53,359 bases of DNA, taken from NCBI GenBank assembly GCA_007693765.1, contig RECZ01000122.1, forward strand, positions 1 through 53,359, in the 5' to 3' direction. This DNA comes from Phycisphaerales bacterium. Its GTDB lineage: Bacteria; Planctomycetota; Phycisphaerae; Phycisphaerales; UBA1924. Of this stretch, positions 32,750 to 41,353 are shown piece after piece. The position numbers were made by a program, and so were the translations under genes. The stretch's first letter is position 1, and each line of letters opens with the position of its first letter. The notes beneath the pieces were generated by a model. The model made no database searches, was not told the DNA's origin, and worked only from the letters and a program-made list of their open reading frames with translations.

Positions 32750-34930
32750 TCAGCGAACGCCCAGAATGAGGGGCGCGAGCCGGTCGTCGGGGAGATTCAG
32801 CGAGCCCATCACCGCGGCGGCAGCGGTGGCGATCTCGATGTCCGCATCGTGGGTCAGCTGCTCGACGCGACGCACCAGGCGGTCGTCGAGCATCGTGCCG
32901 TGGCGCCGGGCGGATTCGCTCGCCGTCCGCAGCAAGGCGATGCGGTCGGAGCCGCTGGCGTTGAGCGCGGTCTCCATCAGACGGTTCTGGGCCTCGCGGT
33001 CGCCGATGTGCGCCAGCACCTCGGCGAGGTCCAACCGGACGCGGCCCTCGGTGCGCTCGAGCGCCAGCAGCAGCGGGCGCAGGGCGTCGGAGACCATGTA
33101 CACGCGGCTGCCGCTGATCGCCAGATCGCGGAGCGACCGCAACGCATCGAGCGAGTACGCCCGGACCTGATCCTGCGTCAGCGCGGGCCCGGAGGCACGC
33201 TCGACGAGCGAAGAGATCGAGGCGCCGAGCTGCTCTTCGGTCACGCCGGCGCGCACTGCGCGGGTGAGGGGTTCGGTCTCGAAGCCGACGGCGAGTTGGT
33301 TGTACGCGGCGCTGGGCAGGAGCGCCAGCACCGGCGTGGCGCCCAGCCGGGCCGAGGTCCGGACCTGCTCAACGAGCGCCGTGGTTCGCGCTCCGGTGAG
33401 ATCGCTCACGATGACGTCGACGCCGGGGGCGTCGGCGATGGCGTTCATTGCCTCGGAGAGCGACGCGGCCGGCGGCAGCACCGTGTAGCCCATCGACTGG
33501 AGCGTGCGCATCAGCGACTGCTGCCGCTCCATCTCCGAGGCGATCACGACCGCGAAGCGGTCGGCCCCGTCACGGATGGCGCTGGCGAGGATCGGCACCA
33601 CGCGCTCCGAACCCGGGAAGGGCTCTTGGGCGTGGGCACGGGCGAGGACCAGGGCTGCTTCGAACTGCACCCGCCGGTCGGGGTAGAGCAGCGCGGCGAT
33701 CAGGGCGTGGTCCTCGGAGGCGCCACTCCACATCGCGGCGCCGCCGGCGACGCGCGAGAGCGCCGCGATGGCGAGACGGGCGAGCGCCGTGTCGCGGTCG
33801 CGCAGCGCCCGGGCCAGCACGGCCTCCAGCGGCCGCTCGCCTGCGGCGACGGCGTAGTACATCGCGCTGCGTCGCTCGGGGCCGTAGAAGGGGTTGTCGT
33901 AGTCCAACGGCTGGAGCGTCTCGCGGTTGAAGTTGGCGGCGATCCAGAGCGTCACGGCGCCGTGTGTCGTCGGGTCGAGCCGCAGGGCCCGCTCGGCGAG
34001 GCGCATGGCCATCGATTCGTGGAAGACGTCCGTCAGCACCGGGATCGCGAACAAGCCCACGCCGGGCTCGAACGACCAAGCCAACTGGAATTCCTCATCG
34101 GGGAACCGCGTGAGGCTGAGCGGCCTGCCGAAGTGCCGCTCGCCGAGGCCGACATACAGGGCGCCGAGGCTGGCGCTGGGGTCGGCCTGCGGGTCGATCT
34201 CACCGATCGCGCGGAGGGCTGCGCGGCGGACATCGGCGCTGGCGGTGGTGCGGGCCGTCTCGGTCAGGAAGGGAATGGCCTCGGTGTACCCGATGCGACC
34301 CAGGATGCGGGCCAGCCGCTCCTGCAGCGCGGGCTCGGCGCCGAGCAGAGCCACGCTCAGCGGGGCGACGACGCTGCCGCCCATCCGTACGAGCAACTCC
34401 TGCGTCTCCGCCTGCACCATCGGCTGGCTGCCGCGGGACAGGGCCTCAAGCAACTGCGGGGCGGCGTACTCGCTGGCGAACAGGAGGCGCTCGCGGGCCA
34501 GCATCCGGGCCCGCTGCGTCTCGCCGAGCAACTCGATATTCCGCGTGACCTCGGCCGGGTCGCGGGCGCGGTCGAGCCGGCCCTGCTGGTAGAGGCGGAA
34601 GAGCGAGGACGCGACGCCCTCGAGCGACTCGTCCCGCATGGCCCGGCGGACGGCCTCGTCGAAGCGCTGCGCCGTCTGGGGGGAATCCTCGATGAGCCCG
34701 GCGAACTCCACCGCGGAGAGCCCGCGTTCGAGCAGGGCGTTGCCGAAGGACTCGGCCAGCGTCTTCTGATCGATCTTCACGTAATGGATGAAGTCGGTCA
34801 GGAGCTGCTCGGTCGTCAGCTGCGATTCGCCCTGCGCGTTCGCCGTCGGCGTCGAGCCCGAAGGGGCCCCGACAATAAGGCTGCACGAGGCGAGAAGGGC
34901 GATAAGCGTCGATGAGGCACGGTGCGGCAC
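32750..34930 (-). CDS. Exported HEAT-repeat protein with embedded receiver-like domain
   Basis: A 726-residue protein with a signal-like N-terminus (STLIALLASCSLIVG). Residues about 120-260 and 330-450 contain HEAT-like helical pairs, for example RLARILGRIGYTEAIPFLTETAR. A domain of about 458-580 looks like a CheY-type receiver: FAVVIASEMERQQSLMRTL, YTVLPPAASLSEAMNAI, then DVIVSDLTG with Asp510 where the phospho-acceptor would be. HEAT repeats resume to the end. The GTG at 34930 has AGGAG at good spacing. A receiver-like domain in an apparently exported protein is unusual, and the domain may be a degenerate fold. It heads the pilus block. Confidence 0.8.
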   Translation of the reverse strand: MPHRASSTLIALLASCSLIVGAPSGSTPTANAQGESQLTTEQLLTDFIHYVKIDQKTLAESFGNALLERGLSAVEFAGLIEDSPQTAQRFDEAVRRAMRDESLEGVASSLFRLYQQGRLDRARDPAEVTRNIELLGETQRARMLARERLLFASEYAAPQLLEALSRGSQPMVQAETQELLVRMGGSVVAPLSVALLGAEPALQERLARILGRIGYTEAIPFLTETARTTASADVRRAALRAIGEIDPQADPSASLGALYVGLGERHFGRPLSLTRFPDEEFQLAWSFEPGVGLFAIPVLTDVFHESMAMRLAERALRLDPTTHGAVTLWIAANFNRETLQPLDYDNPFYGPERRSAMYYAVAAGERPLEAVLARALRDRDTALARLAIAALSRVAGGAAMWSGASEDHALIAALLYPDRRVQFEAALVLARAHAQEPFPGSERVVPILASAIRDGADRFAVVIASEMERQQSLMRTLQSMGYTVLPPAASLSEAMNAIADAPGVDVIVSDLTGARTTALVEQVRTSARLGATPVLALLPSAAYNQLAVGFETEPLTRAVRAGVTEEQLGASISSLVERASGPALTQDQVRAYSLDALRSLRDLAISGSRVYMVSDALRPLLLALERTEGRVRLDLAEVLAHIGDREAQNRLMETALNASGSDRIALLRTASESARRHGTMLDDRLVRRVEQLTHDADIEIATAAAAVMGSLNLPDDRLAPLILGVR

Positions 34931-35077
34931 GTGGGGCTCCTGTTGCGTGTCACCGGGAACGGAGAGGAGGCCGCCGCGCGCTCCCCGAGCGACGCCGCGG
35001 GACCAAGAGGTACGCACGCTACGCGCAAGGTGTTGACCGCAATCCGACGAGCCGCCCGTCAGGGTGACGTGGGGGTC

Positions 35078-35105
35078 AAGATACGCTCCGTCACCGACCC
35101 GTCAA
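35078..35105 (-). promoter_or_regulatory. Candidate sigma-70-type promoter for the pilus operon
   Basis: On the minus strand TTGACG (35105 to 35100) is followed after 16 bases by TATCTT (35083 to 35078). Transcription would begin near 35071 and leave a leader of about 140 bases before the HEAT-repeat gene. Confidence 0.4.
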
Positions 35106-35148
35106 CCCGAGCGGTCCCGCCACCCCGGATTCGCCGGATCGGTCTCGG

Positions 35149-37116
35149 TCAGCCGCCGGCCGCGAAGCCGAGGTGGTCATCCAGCCAGTCGTCGGCGCGA
35201 AGCACCCCCGCACGCCGGCGGCGCCCCTCCGCCTCCGCCCGCGACTGCGCTGACCGCACCGTGGCCCGGCTCGCCCAGCGTACCCCCCCGATGCAGGCCA
35301 ATCGCAGAGCCCGGGGAGCGTGGCGGAGCACGACCTCGTCGTCCAGCGAGACCACGCGTCGATACGAGCCCGGGTCGCCCTGCCGTGCGCACCGCCCGGC
35401 CAACTGGCGGTCCAGCCGTCGTGCCGGGTTGGCCTCGGCGCAGATGACGTGCAGCCCCCCCGCCGCCGCGACGCCCTCGCCGAGCGCGATGTCCGTCCCC
35501 CGCCCGGCCATGTTGGTGGCCACGGTGATGCGTCCCGCCTCGCCGGCGCGAGCGACGACCGCCGCCTCTTCCTCGTGGCGCTCTGCGTTGAGGACATCGC
35601 GCGCAGCGCCCGCGTCGCGGAGCATCGACGCGATCGCCTCGCTCTCGCGCACCGTGCGCACGCCGATAAGCACCGGTCGGCCCTTGTCGCGCACGCGCAT
35701 CGCCTCCGCGACGACCGCGCGGCGTCTCCCTTCCGCCCCCGCGTAGACACGCTGCGGCAGCACATCGCGGGCGCTGGGACGGTGCGTCGGCACGCGCTCG
35801 AACGCCAGCCGATAGAGGCGCCAGCATTCGCGCCGGACTTCGTGCGCCGTGCCGGTCATGCCGCACAGGCGGGGGTAGAGCCGGAAGAACCGTTGAAAAC
35901 TGATGCGCGCCAGCGTGCCGGGCGGGGCGTTGGGGGCGAGACCCTCTTTCGCCTCGATCGCCTGGTGGACGCCCTCACGCCACGAGCGGTCGGGCGTGGC
36001 CCGCCCGGTGGACTCGTCGATGATCACGATGCGCCCGTCGCGCACGCTGTACTGCGCCCCGCGCTTATAGAACAAGCGGGCGCTCAGGGCGTGCGTCACC
36101 ACCTCCTCCCGCCGTCGCGCCGTGGACCATGCCGACGACGCCAGAGCGCCGTCCGCCTGCACCTTGGCGAGCCCGGACCGTGTGAGCCGGACGTCGCGCG
36201 CGGCTCGGTCGGCCTTGTAGTGCTCGCCTTCGCGCAGTTCGCCGACGATCACGGAGGCGAGCCGGTGGGCGTGGGCGAGCCCCGGGTCGGCGGCGCCGCC
36301 GGCGATGATGAGCGGCGTCGCGGCCTCGTCGATCAGCACGGCGTCGGCCTCGTCCACCACCGCGCACGCCAACCCACGCTGCACAACGCCCGACCACCGC
36401 GCCGGCGCGGCGTCGTAGCACGCCTCGATCGCCGCCCACGAGGCGCGGGCCCCGCGCCCGAGCACGAGACGATCGCGCAGGTAGTCCGCCGCGGCCTCCT
36501 TGCCGGTGCAATACGTGAGGTCTGCGCTGTACGCCTCTCGCCGTTCTTCGTGGCCCGTCTCCTGCGCGATGGAAGCCACGCGAAGGCCCGCGCGACGGTA
36601 GACGGGCGCCATCCACGCCGCGTCGCGCTGCGCGAGGTAATCGTTGGCGGTCACGACGTGGCAGCCGCGTCCCCGCCACGCCCACAGCGTCGCGGGGATG
36701 GTCGCGCAGAGTGTCTTGCCCTCGCCGGTGGCGATCTCGGCGATCCGCCCGCGTGCAAGGGCCAGGGCGCCGTGAACCTGCCCCGCGTGCGGACGCTGGC
36801 CGAGTTCACGCCACGCCACCTCGCCCATCGCGGCGACGGCACGCACGATCTCATCATCTGTTTCGCGACCACGACGGAAGGCCGCACGCAGCGCCGAGAG
36901 GGCTTCGTCGAGGCACGCATCCGCCATCCGCGCGAACTCCTCCTCGAGCCCGCGCACACGGGCCGCCTCGACGCGGCAGTCGGTGCGACGCAGGCGCATC
37001 ACCAGCGCATCGCGGGCGTCCGTCCAGAGGGCGTCGAGGCCGCGCAGCGGGCGCCTGTCGCGCAGGGCATCGCCGAGCGCACGCCGCACGTCCGTCGCCG
37101 ACGGCGCAGCGCTCAC
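35149..37116 (-). CDS. SecA-like ATPase, C-terminally truncated paralogue
   Basis: A 655-residue relative of the preprotein translocase motor SecA. NBD1 carries the Walker A EIATGEGKTLCA (GEGKT 131-135) and Walker B VVDEADAVLIDEA. A preprotein-binding region follows (about 240-380), with YSVRDGRIVIIDESTGRATPDR. NBD2 has FRLYPRLCGMTGTA, TNMAGRGTDIAL and GRCARQGDPG. The protein stops shortly after NBD2. It has only the beginning of the helical scaffold and lacks the wing domain and the zinc-binding C-terminus of normal SecA (about 830-900 residues). The GTG at 37116 overlaps the upstream stop as GTGA, so it is translationally coupled to the M50-HlyD gene. Confidence 0.88.
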   Translation of the reverse strand: MSAAPSATDVRRALGDALRDRRPLRGLDALWTDARDALVMRLRRTDCRVEAARVRGLEEEFARMADACLDEALSALRAAFRRGRETDDEIVRAVAAMGEVAWRELGQRPHAGQVHGALALARGRIAEIATGEGKTLCATIPATLWAWRGRGCHVVTANDYLAQRDAAWMAPVYRRAGLRVASIAQETGHEERREAYSADLTYCTGKEAAADYLRDRLVLGRGARASWAAIEACYDAAPARWSGVVQRGLACAVVDEADAVLIDEAATPLIIAGGAADPGLAHAHRLASVIVGELREGEHYKADRAARDVRLTRSGLAKVQADGALASSAWSTARRREEVVTHALSARLFYKRGAQYSVRDGRIVIIDESTGRATPDRSWREGVHQAIEAKEGLAPNAPPGTLARISFQRFFRLYPRLCGMTGTAHEVRRECWRLYRLAFERVPTHRPSARDVLPQRVYAGAEGRRRAVVAEAMRVRDKGRPVLIGVRTVRESEAIASMLRDAGAARDVLNAERHEEEAAVVARAGEAGRITVATNMAGRGTDIALGEGVAAAGGLHVICAEANPARRLDRQLAGRCARQGDPGSYRRVVSLDDEVVLRHAPRALRLACIGGVRWASRATVRSAQSRAEAEGRRRRAGVLRADDWLDDHLGFAAGG

Positions 37117-39341
37117 CCTGCGCCCCCCACCGAACGTGCGCCAGCCGACGCGGCCGCACCGGCCCGATCGCGTTGCAGTGTTTGCCGCAGCAACCGCAAC
37201 CACTGCGCCCCGAGCGGCCGGGCGGGCGCCTCGAACCGCACGACGACGCGCTCGCCCAGACGAAGGGCGGCGTCGTCGTCGGGCTCGATCCGTGCCTCGA
37301 AGAACCGTTGACGGGCGCGCAGGCCCGTCTGGTCCGCGGGGTCGAGCAGCGTGTCGCCGCCGCCGGCGATGCCCAGCGCGGCGGCGGGGAGCGTGTCGCG
37401 CCCACCGGGGGCGATGTCGATCACCGTCCCGTGCAGAAGTTGTTCGGCCCTGCCGGGGACGCGCATCTGGACGCGCTCCCCGCCCCGCCCCAGCGCCGCC
37501 GTGGCCTGCTGCCGGATCACCACCCGCACGATGCGCCCCGTATCGCCGGCCACCGCGCCGAGAGAATCGCCGGCGCGCACGAAGGCGGGGGCGCCCGCGT
37601 CGAGATCGGGCGCGATCCAGACGCCGTCGAAGGGCGCGACGATGCGCCGGGCGCCGATGCGCTCGCGGACGAGGGTGATGCGGTCGTCCAGGGCGGCCAG
37701 CCGGTCCGCCGCGGCCTGCGCCTCGCTCGCGTCTCGCCCCAGCGCGATGCGGCGGCGCGCCTCGTGCTCGCGTCGCTGGGCGAGCAGCATGGCGAGTTCG
37801 GCGTCGTGCTCGGCGTTGACGAGTTCGACGAGTGGGTCGCCGGCGGGTGAGACACGGTCGCCGGTCACGAGCCGCGAAAGCACGAACCCCTCAACGGGGG
37901 CGTGGACCTCGGCGTACCGCGCCGGCTCGACCACGCCGTGCGCGCGGGGGCGGTCGGGCGCGGGCACGAGGCCGATCAAGATGACCAGCGCACACGCCGC
38001 GCCCAGCGTGGTGGCGAGGGCGCGGGGACGTGTGCGCTCCAACTCGGGGCTCGTCAGCAGATAATTAATGAACTTGGCGCCCGGCAGCACCAGCCATCCA
38101 TACAAGGCCAACGCGGCCAGCGCCACGCCGAGCACGAAGAATCGCCCGCTGACGAACAAGATGATCGCGCCGAACACGAACACCTTGTAGACGCCGGATG
38201 TGATCGCGTACGCGATGAGCCACCGGGCCTCGCGTGCCCCGGCCGCGGGCCCTTGTGCCCGGCGCACACCCCAGACCCGACGCTTCACCAGCGCATAGAG
38301 CTGCTCCTGCGAGCGTTTGGCGAGGTTGGGCGTCTCGAGTAGGTCGGAGAGGATGTAGTACCCGTCGAAGCGCAGCAGCGGGTTGGCGTTGAACACGATC
38401 GTCGAGACACCGGCGATGACGATGGCGTTGTACGCCAGCGCGTTCGCCGCGCTGTGGTCACCCGTGCGGGCCCAGACGATCATCGCGAAGAAGGCGATCA
38501 GCAGTTCCACGTACATGCCCGCTGCGCCCACCACCGCGCGCCGCCACTTGCCGCGCAGCGACCACGCGCTGGTCGCATCCACGTAGGGGACGGGCGTGAG
38601 CACCAACAGCATCAGCCCCGCCTCGTGCACGGCGCCGGCGTCGGGGGGCGGGTCGCCGGCGTGCTCGGCGCGGGCCATCGCCTTGCACGCGACGCCGTGC
38701 CCGATCTCGTGCATCGCCTTGATCACCACGAAGGCCAGCAGCAGCAGCGGCAGGTTCGATGGCGCCAGCACCCCGGCCGCGCCTTCGAAGAACTCCCGCT
38801 CACGCCCCGGCACGTGTAACGCGGCGATGACGCCCACGAGCAGCCACGCGCACACGCCCCACGGGCGAAAGAGCCAGCCGAGGACCGGCGCGAGGCGGTC
38901 GAGGAGGCGGTCGGGGTCCAGCAATGGGATGCGGAGGAAGAGCAGGCTCAGGGCTCTACCCTTGGTCTCACGCTCCACGCGCTTGCGCCGGCGGCGCAGC
39001 AACGCCTCGGCGTCGTCGGGCAGATCGGGGCGCAGCAGATTGGCGGTGTAAAGCGCGCTGAGGATGGCGATGGCCTCGCCCTGCGTCGGCGCATCGTCGC
39101 CCGCGCGCTCCTGCGCGATCCGCCACGCCTCCCCCACCGTCCTCCCGCCGTCGAGCAGACCGACGAAGGCGTACGCGCCGGGGCTGCAACGGGCGTGCTG
39201 GGCGCTGCCGGGCTCGCTGAAGACGCGCCACGTCTCGCCGCGACAACGGACCCGCGTCGACTGCACGTGCGGCCGCAGGCTCGGGCGGAGCGCCTCAACG
39301 AGGCTCCACGACTCGCTGAACGTGGGGCGTTGCACGCTCAT
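37113..39341 (-). CDS. PqqD-like/M50 site-2 protease/HlyD fusion protein
   Basis: A 742-residue membrane protein. Residues about 25-115 resemble a PqqD-type winged helix (YAFVGLLDGGRTVGEAW, AILSALYTANLLRPD). About 135-400 form a polytopic M50-like core with the zinc motif HEIGH at 211-215 and NPLLRFDGYY near 319-328. From about 455, after a membrane segment, is an HlyD-type biotinyl-lipoyl barrel (EVHAPVEGFVLSRLVTGDRV, then IVAPFDGVWIA) with a coiled-coil hairpin between. The zinc site appears intact. The ATG at 39341 is preferred to a GTG three codons earlier. Similar fusions are known in Planctomycetota, but their substrate is not established. Confidence 0.85.
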   Translation of the reverse strand: MSVQRPTFSESWSLVEALRPSLRPHVQSTRVRCRGETWRVFSEPGSAQHARCSPGAYAFVGLLDGGRTVGEAWRIAQERAGDDAPTQGEAIAILSALYTANLLRPDLPDDAEALLRRRRKRVERETKGRALSLLFLRIPLLDPDRLLDRLAPVLGWLFRPWGVCAWLLVGVIAALHVPGREREFFEGAAGVLAPSNLPLLLLAFVVIKAMHEIGHGVACKAMARAEHAGDPPPDAGAVHEAGLMLLVLTPVPYVDATSAWSLRGKWRRAVVGAAGMYVELLIAFFAMIVWARTGDHSAANALAYNAIVIAGVSTIVFNANPLLRFDGYYILSDLLETPNLAKRSQEQLYALVKRRVWGVRRAQGPAAGAREARWLIAYAITSGVYKVFVFGAIILFVSGRFFVLGVALAALALYGWLVLPGAKFINYLLTSPELERTRPRALATTLGAACALVILIGLVPAPDRPRAHGVVEPARYAEVHAPVEGFVLSRLVTGDRVSPAGDPLVELVNAEHDAELAMLLAQRREHEARRRIALGRDASEAQAAADRLAALDDRITLVRERIGARRIVAPFDGVWIAPDLDAGAPAFVRAGDSLGAVAGDTGRIVRVVIRQQATAALGRGGERVQMRVPGRAEQLLHGTVIDIAPGGRDTLPAAALGIAGGGDTLLDPADQTGLRARQRFFEARIEPDDDAALRLGERVVVRFEAPARPLGAQWLRLLRQTLQRDRAGAAASAGARSVGGAG

Positions 39342-39354
39342 CCCGCGCACCGCC

Positions 39355-41196
39355 TCACAGCCACAGCCTCAGCCGCACCCAATCCACGAGCGCACGCGTC
39401 CACACCGCCGCGCGGCGCCCTTGCCCCGCGTCGATCTTCGCGACGCCCTCCGCCCCGGGACGCATCCACGCCTCGGGGCCGTCGAGTGTGGCGATGACGC
39501 GACGAACGCTCCGGCCCCCGACGATGCGCGGCGCCGGGTCGACGCGCTCCACCGTGAAGCCGATGCGTGATTCGGGACGCGACGCCGGCGCCAACTCGCC
39601 GCGGGCGCCGACGTGAACCCTCGCGCCCTCGGCGTCTGGCACGTCGATCTCCGCTCGCAGTCCGTCGAGGCGGACGATCTCGAAGAGCGCCTCCCCGCGG
39701 GTCACGGGCGCGTGGAGTCGCCTGTCGAGATCGCCATCAACGATCACGCCGTCGATGGGCGAGACCACCGCGGCCGTGGCGAGCCGGTGCTCGAGCAGGT
39801 CGATGCGGGCGCCGACGCGGGCCGCGTGCGCCTGCGCGATCTGCGCTTCGGCGGTGCGCCCGTCGCGCATGGCGCCGGTGGCCTCGCGGTCGTGGGCTGT
39901 GCGCTCTGCGCGCAGGCCAGCGAGTTCGAGGCGGAGTTCGGAGGCGTCGAGCGAGAACAGGACCGTCTCGCCCGCGGCCACGGCGTCGCCGATGCGCACG
40001 TGCACCCGCTCGATGCGGCCGTCGAAGGGCGCCGCGGCGATGTGGCGGGCGACGGGCTCCAGCGTGAACGCGCCGGACACGCGGGCCGTGGTCGAGGTCA
40101 GCAGCGCGAAGGCGAGGAACGCGAGGGCACAGATCGCGCCGAGCTTGATCCACGTCTGCGTCGGGCCCAGCACCCACGCGAGCGCAGCGCGAACATCGTG
40201 CACGAAGCGTGTCCCGAACCAGCGGTCGCGCTCGCGCAGATCGAAGACCCGCGGCCCGGCGAGCTCCATCGCCAGGGCCACGCCCGCGGCGGCATCGGCG
40301 GACCACGGCGCCTCGCGCTCCAGCGTCGCCACCCCCACCGTCTCGCCCGAGCGCCGCAGGGGCACGCTCAGAACGCACGCCGAGCCGTGCGCCTTGGCCA
40401 GCCGTGCGTGGTCCCGTGCAATGCACACCGCGTCGGGCGGCTGCGGGTGGGCGATGGGCTCGTCCTGATCGGCGCACTCCTCCATCGCGCGCTGTGTGTC
40501 GTGCGCGACCCGCGATGTGCGGGCGATCTTCTCCGTGTGGCTGACTGCCAGCAGGCGCGCACGCCCGTGCCGGAACGACCCGAGGCTCACCCGGTCGCAC
40601 CCCCACCGCGACGCCGCCTCATTGCAGAGCCGCGCAGCGCAGGCGAACCAGCGCGCATGCTCGTTGCACGCGGCCACGATCTCCAGCGCAGCGCGCGCCG
40701 CGATCGGCGGCGCTTCACCCTGTCGCGACGCTCGTTCGTGCGCCGCCTCGGCGAGCGCGACGAGTTCATCCAGGAACGCCGCGCGGACCAGACAGCCCCG
40801 CAATTCGTCGCCGTCATCCGATGGAGATTCGATGAGCAACACCCCCACCGCCCGCACCCCGGCGCCGCGCTCGGTGATCGGCGCTGCGCACACGGTGCGC
40901 TGATCGTCCGCAGGGTCGACCATCGCGACGACGCGGCCCTCCGCCTCGCACTCCCGCGCCATGGCCCGCACCTGCGCGGCGTGGTGAGGCTGCGCGAGCG
41001 CTTCGAGCGACCCGCTCGGATCGTGCTGGGCGATGACCTCGAAGGGCGCATCCGCGCGTTCGCGGCGCAGCACGATCGCCGCGACCGCGGGCGTGAGGTC
41101 GCACGCCCGCCCCAGCACCCACCCGAGCGTGCCGGGGGCGTCCCCGCGAGTCCTTGCAGGATCGGCCGCGGCGGGGATGGACGGCGTCGTCGTCAT
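39355..41196 (-). CDS. GAF-domain protein fused to an HlyD-type adaptor
   Basis: A 613-residue bitopic protein. The first 345 residues are soluble with one weak GAF-like region (about 20-150) and a clearer one (about 175-320, CNEAASRWGCDRVSLGSF to SVPLRRSGETVGVATLE). One membrane segment lies at about 348-367 (AICALAFLAFALL). After it is an HlyD-type adaptor: RHIAAAPFDGRIERVHVRIGD, a coiled-coil hairpin, and TAAVVSPIDGVIVDGDLD. The topology would put the sensor in the cytoplasm and the adaptor in the periplasm. It lies 13 bases before the M50-HlyD gene. The ligand of the GAF part is unknown. Confidence 0.83.
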   Translation of the reverse strand: MTTTPSIPAAADPARTRGDAPGTLGWVLGRACDLTPAVAAIVLRRERADAPFEVIAQHDPSGSLEALAQPHHAAQVRAMARECEAEGRVVAMVDPADDQRTVCAAPITERGAGVRAVGVLLIESPSDDGDELRGCLVRAAFLDELVALAEAAHERASRQGEAPPIAARAALEIVAACNEHARWFACAARLCNEAASRWGCDRVSLGSFRHGRARLLAVSHTEKIARTSRVAHDTQRAMEECADQDEPIAHPQPPDAVCIARDHARLAKAHGSACVLSVPLRRSGETVGVATLEREAPWSADAAAGVALAMELAGPRVFDLRERDRWFGTRFVHDVRAALAWVLGPTQTWIKLGAICALAFLAFALLTSTTARVSGAFTLEPVARHIAAAPFDGRIERVHVRIGDAVAAGETVLFSLDASELRLELAGLRAERTAHDREATGAMRDGRTAEAQIAQAHAARVGARIDLLEHRLATAAVVSPIDGVIVDGDLDRRLHAPVTRGEALFEIVRLDGLRAEIDVPDAEGARVHVGARGELAPASRPESRIGFTVERVDPAPRIVGGRSVRRVIATLDGPEAWMRPGAEGVAKIDAGQGRRAAVWTRALVDWVRLRLWL

Positions 41197-41245
41197 ATCT
41201 TTTCTCGCGCGCGTCACGCGGGAGATCCGGGGGCGCGGTCGGCGC

Positions 41246-41255
41246 ATGATACGAT
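41246..41255. promoter_or_regulatory. Overlapping divergent -10 elements between the HlyD-type genes
   Basis: The sequence ATGATACGAT reads as TATCAT on the minus strand (toward the GAF-HlyD gene) and as TACGAT on the plus strand (toward the HlyD adaptor gene). It lies inside the 157-base divergent spacer. No good -35 was found for either direction. Confidence 0.3.
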
Positions 41256-41353
41256 CACCCCCGTTGGCGCCCAAAGCCCGGCGTCAGACGCCGACGCACG
41301 CTCGCTTCCCGGACCGGCGACGCCAGCCACCAACGCCGAAGGAGCCACTCCCC

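Noticed and set aside
32567-34915. Long plus-strand frame opposite the HEAT-repeat gene
   Set aside because: No domain signature; the minus-strand product has a signal segment and HEAT pattern with a good Shine-Dalgarno.
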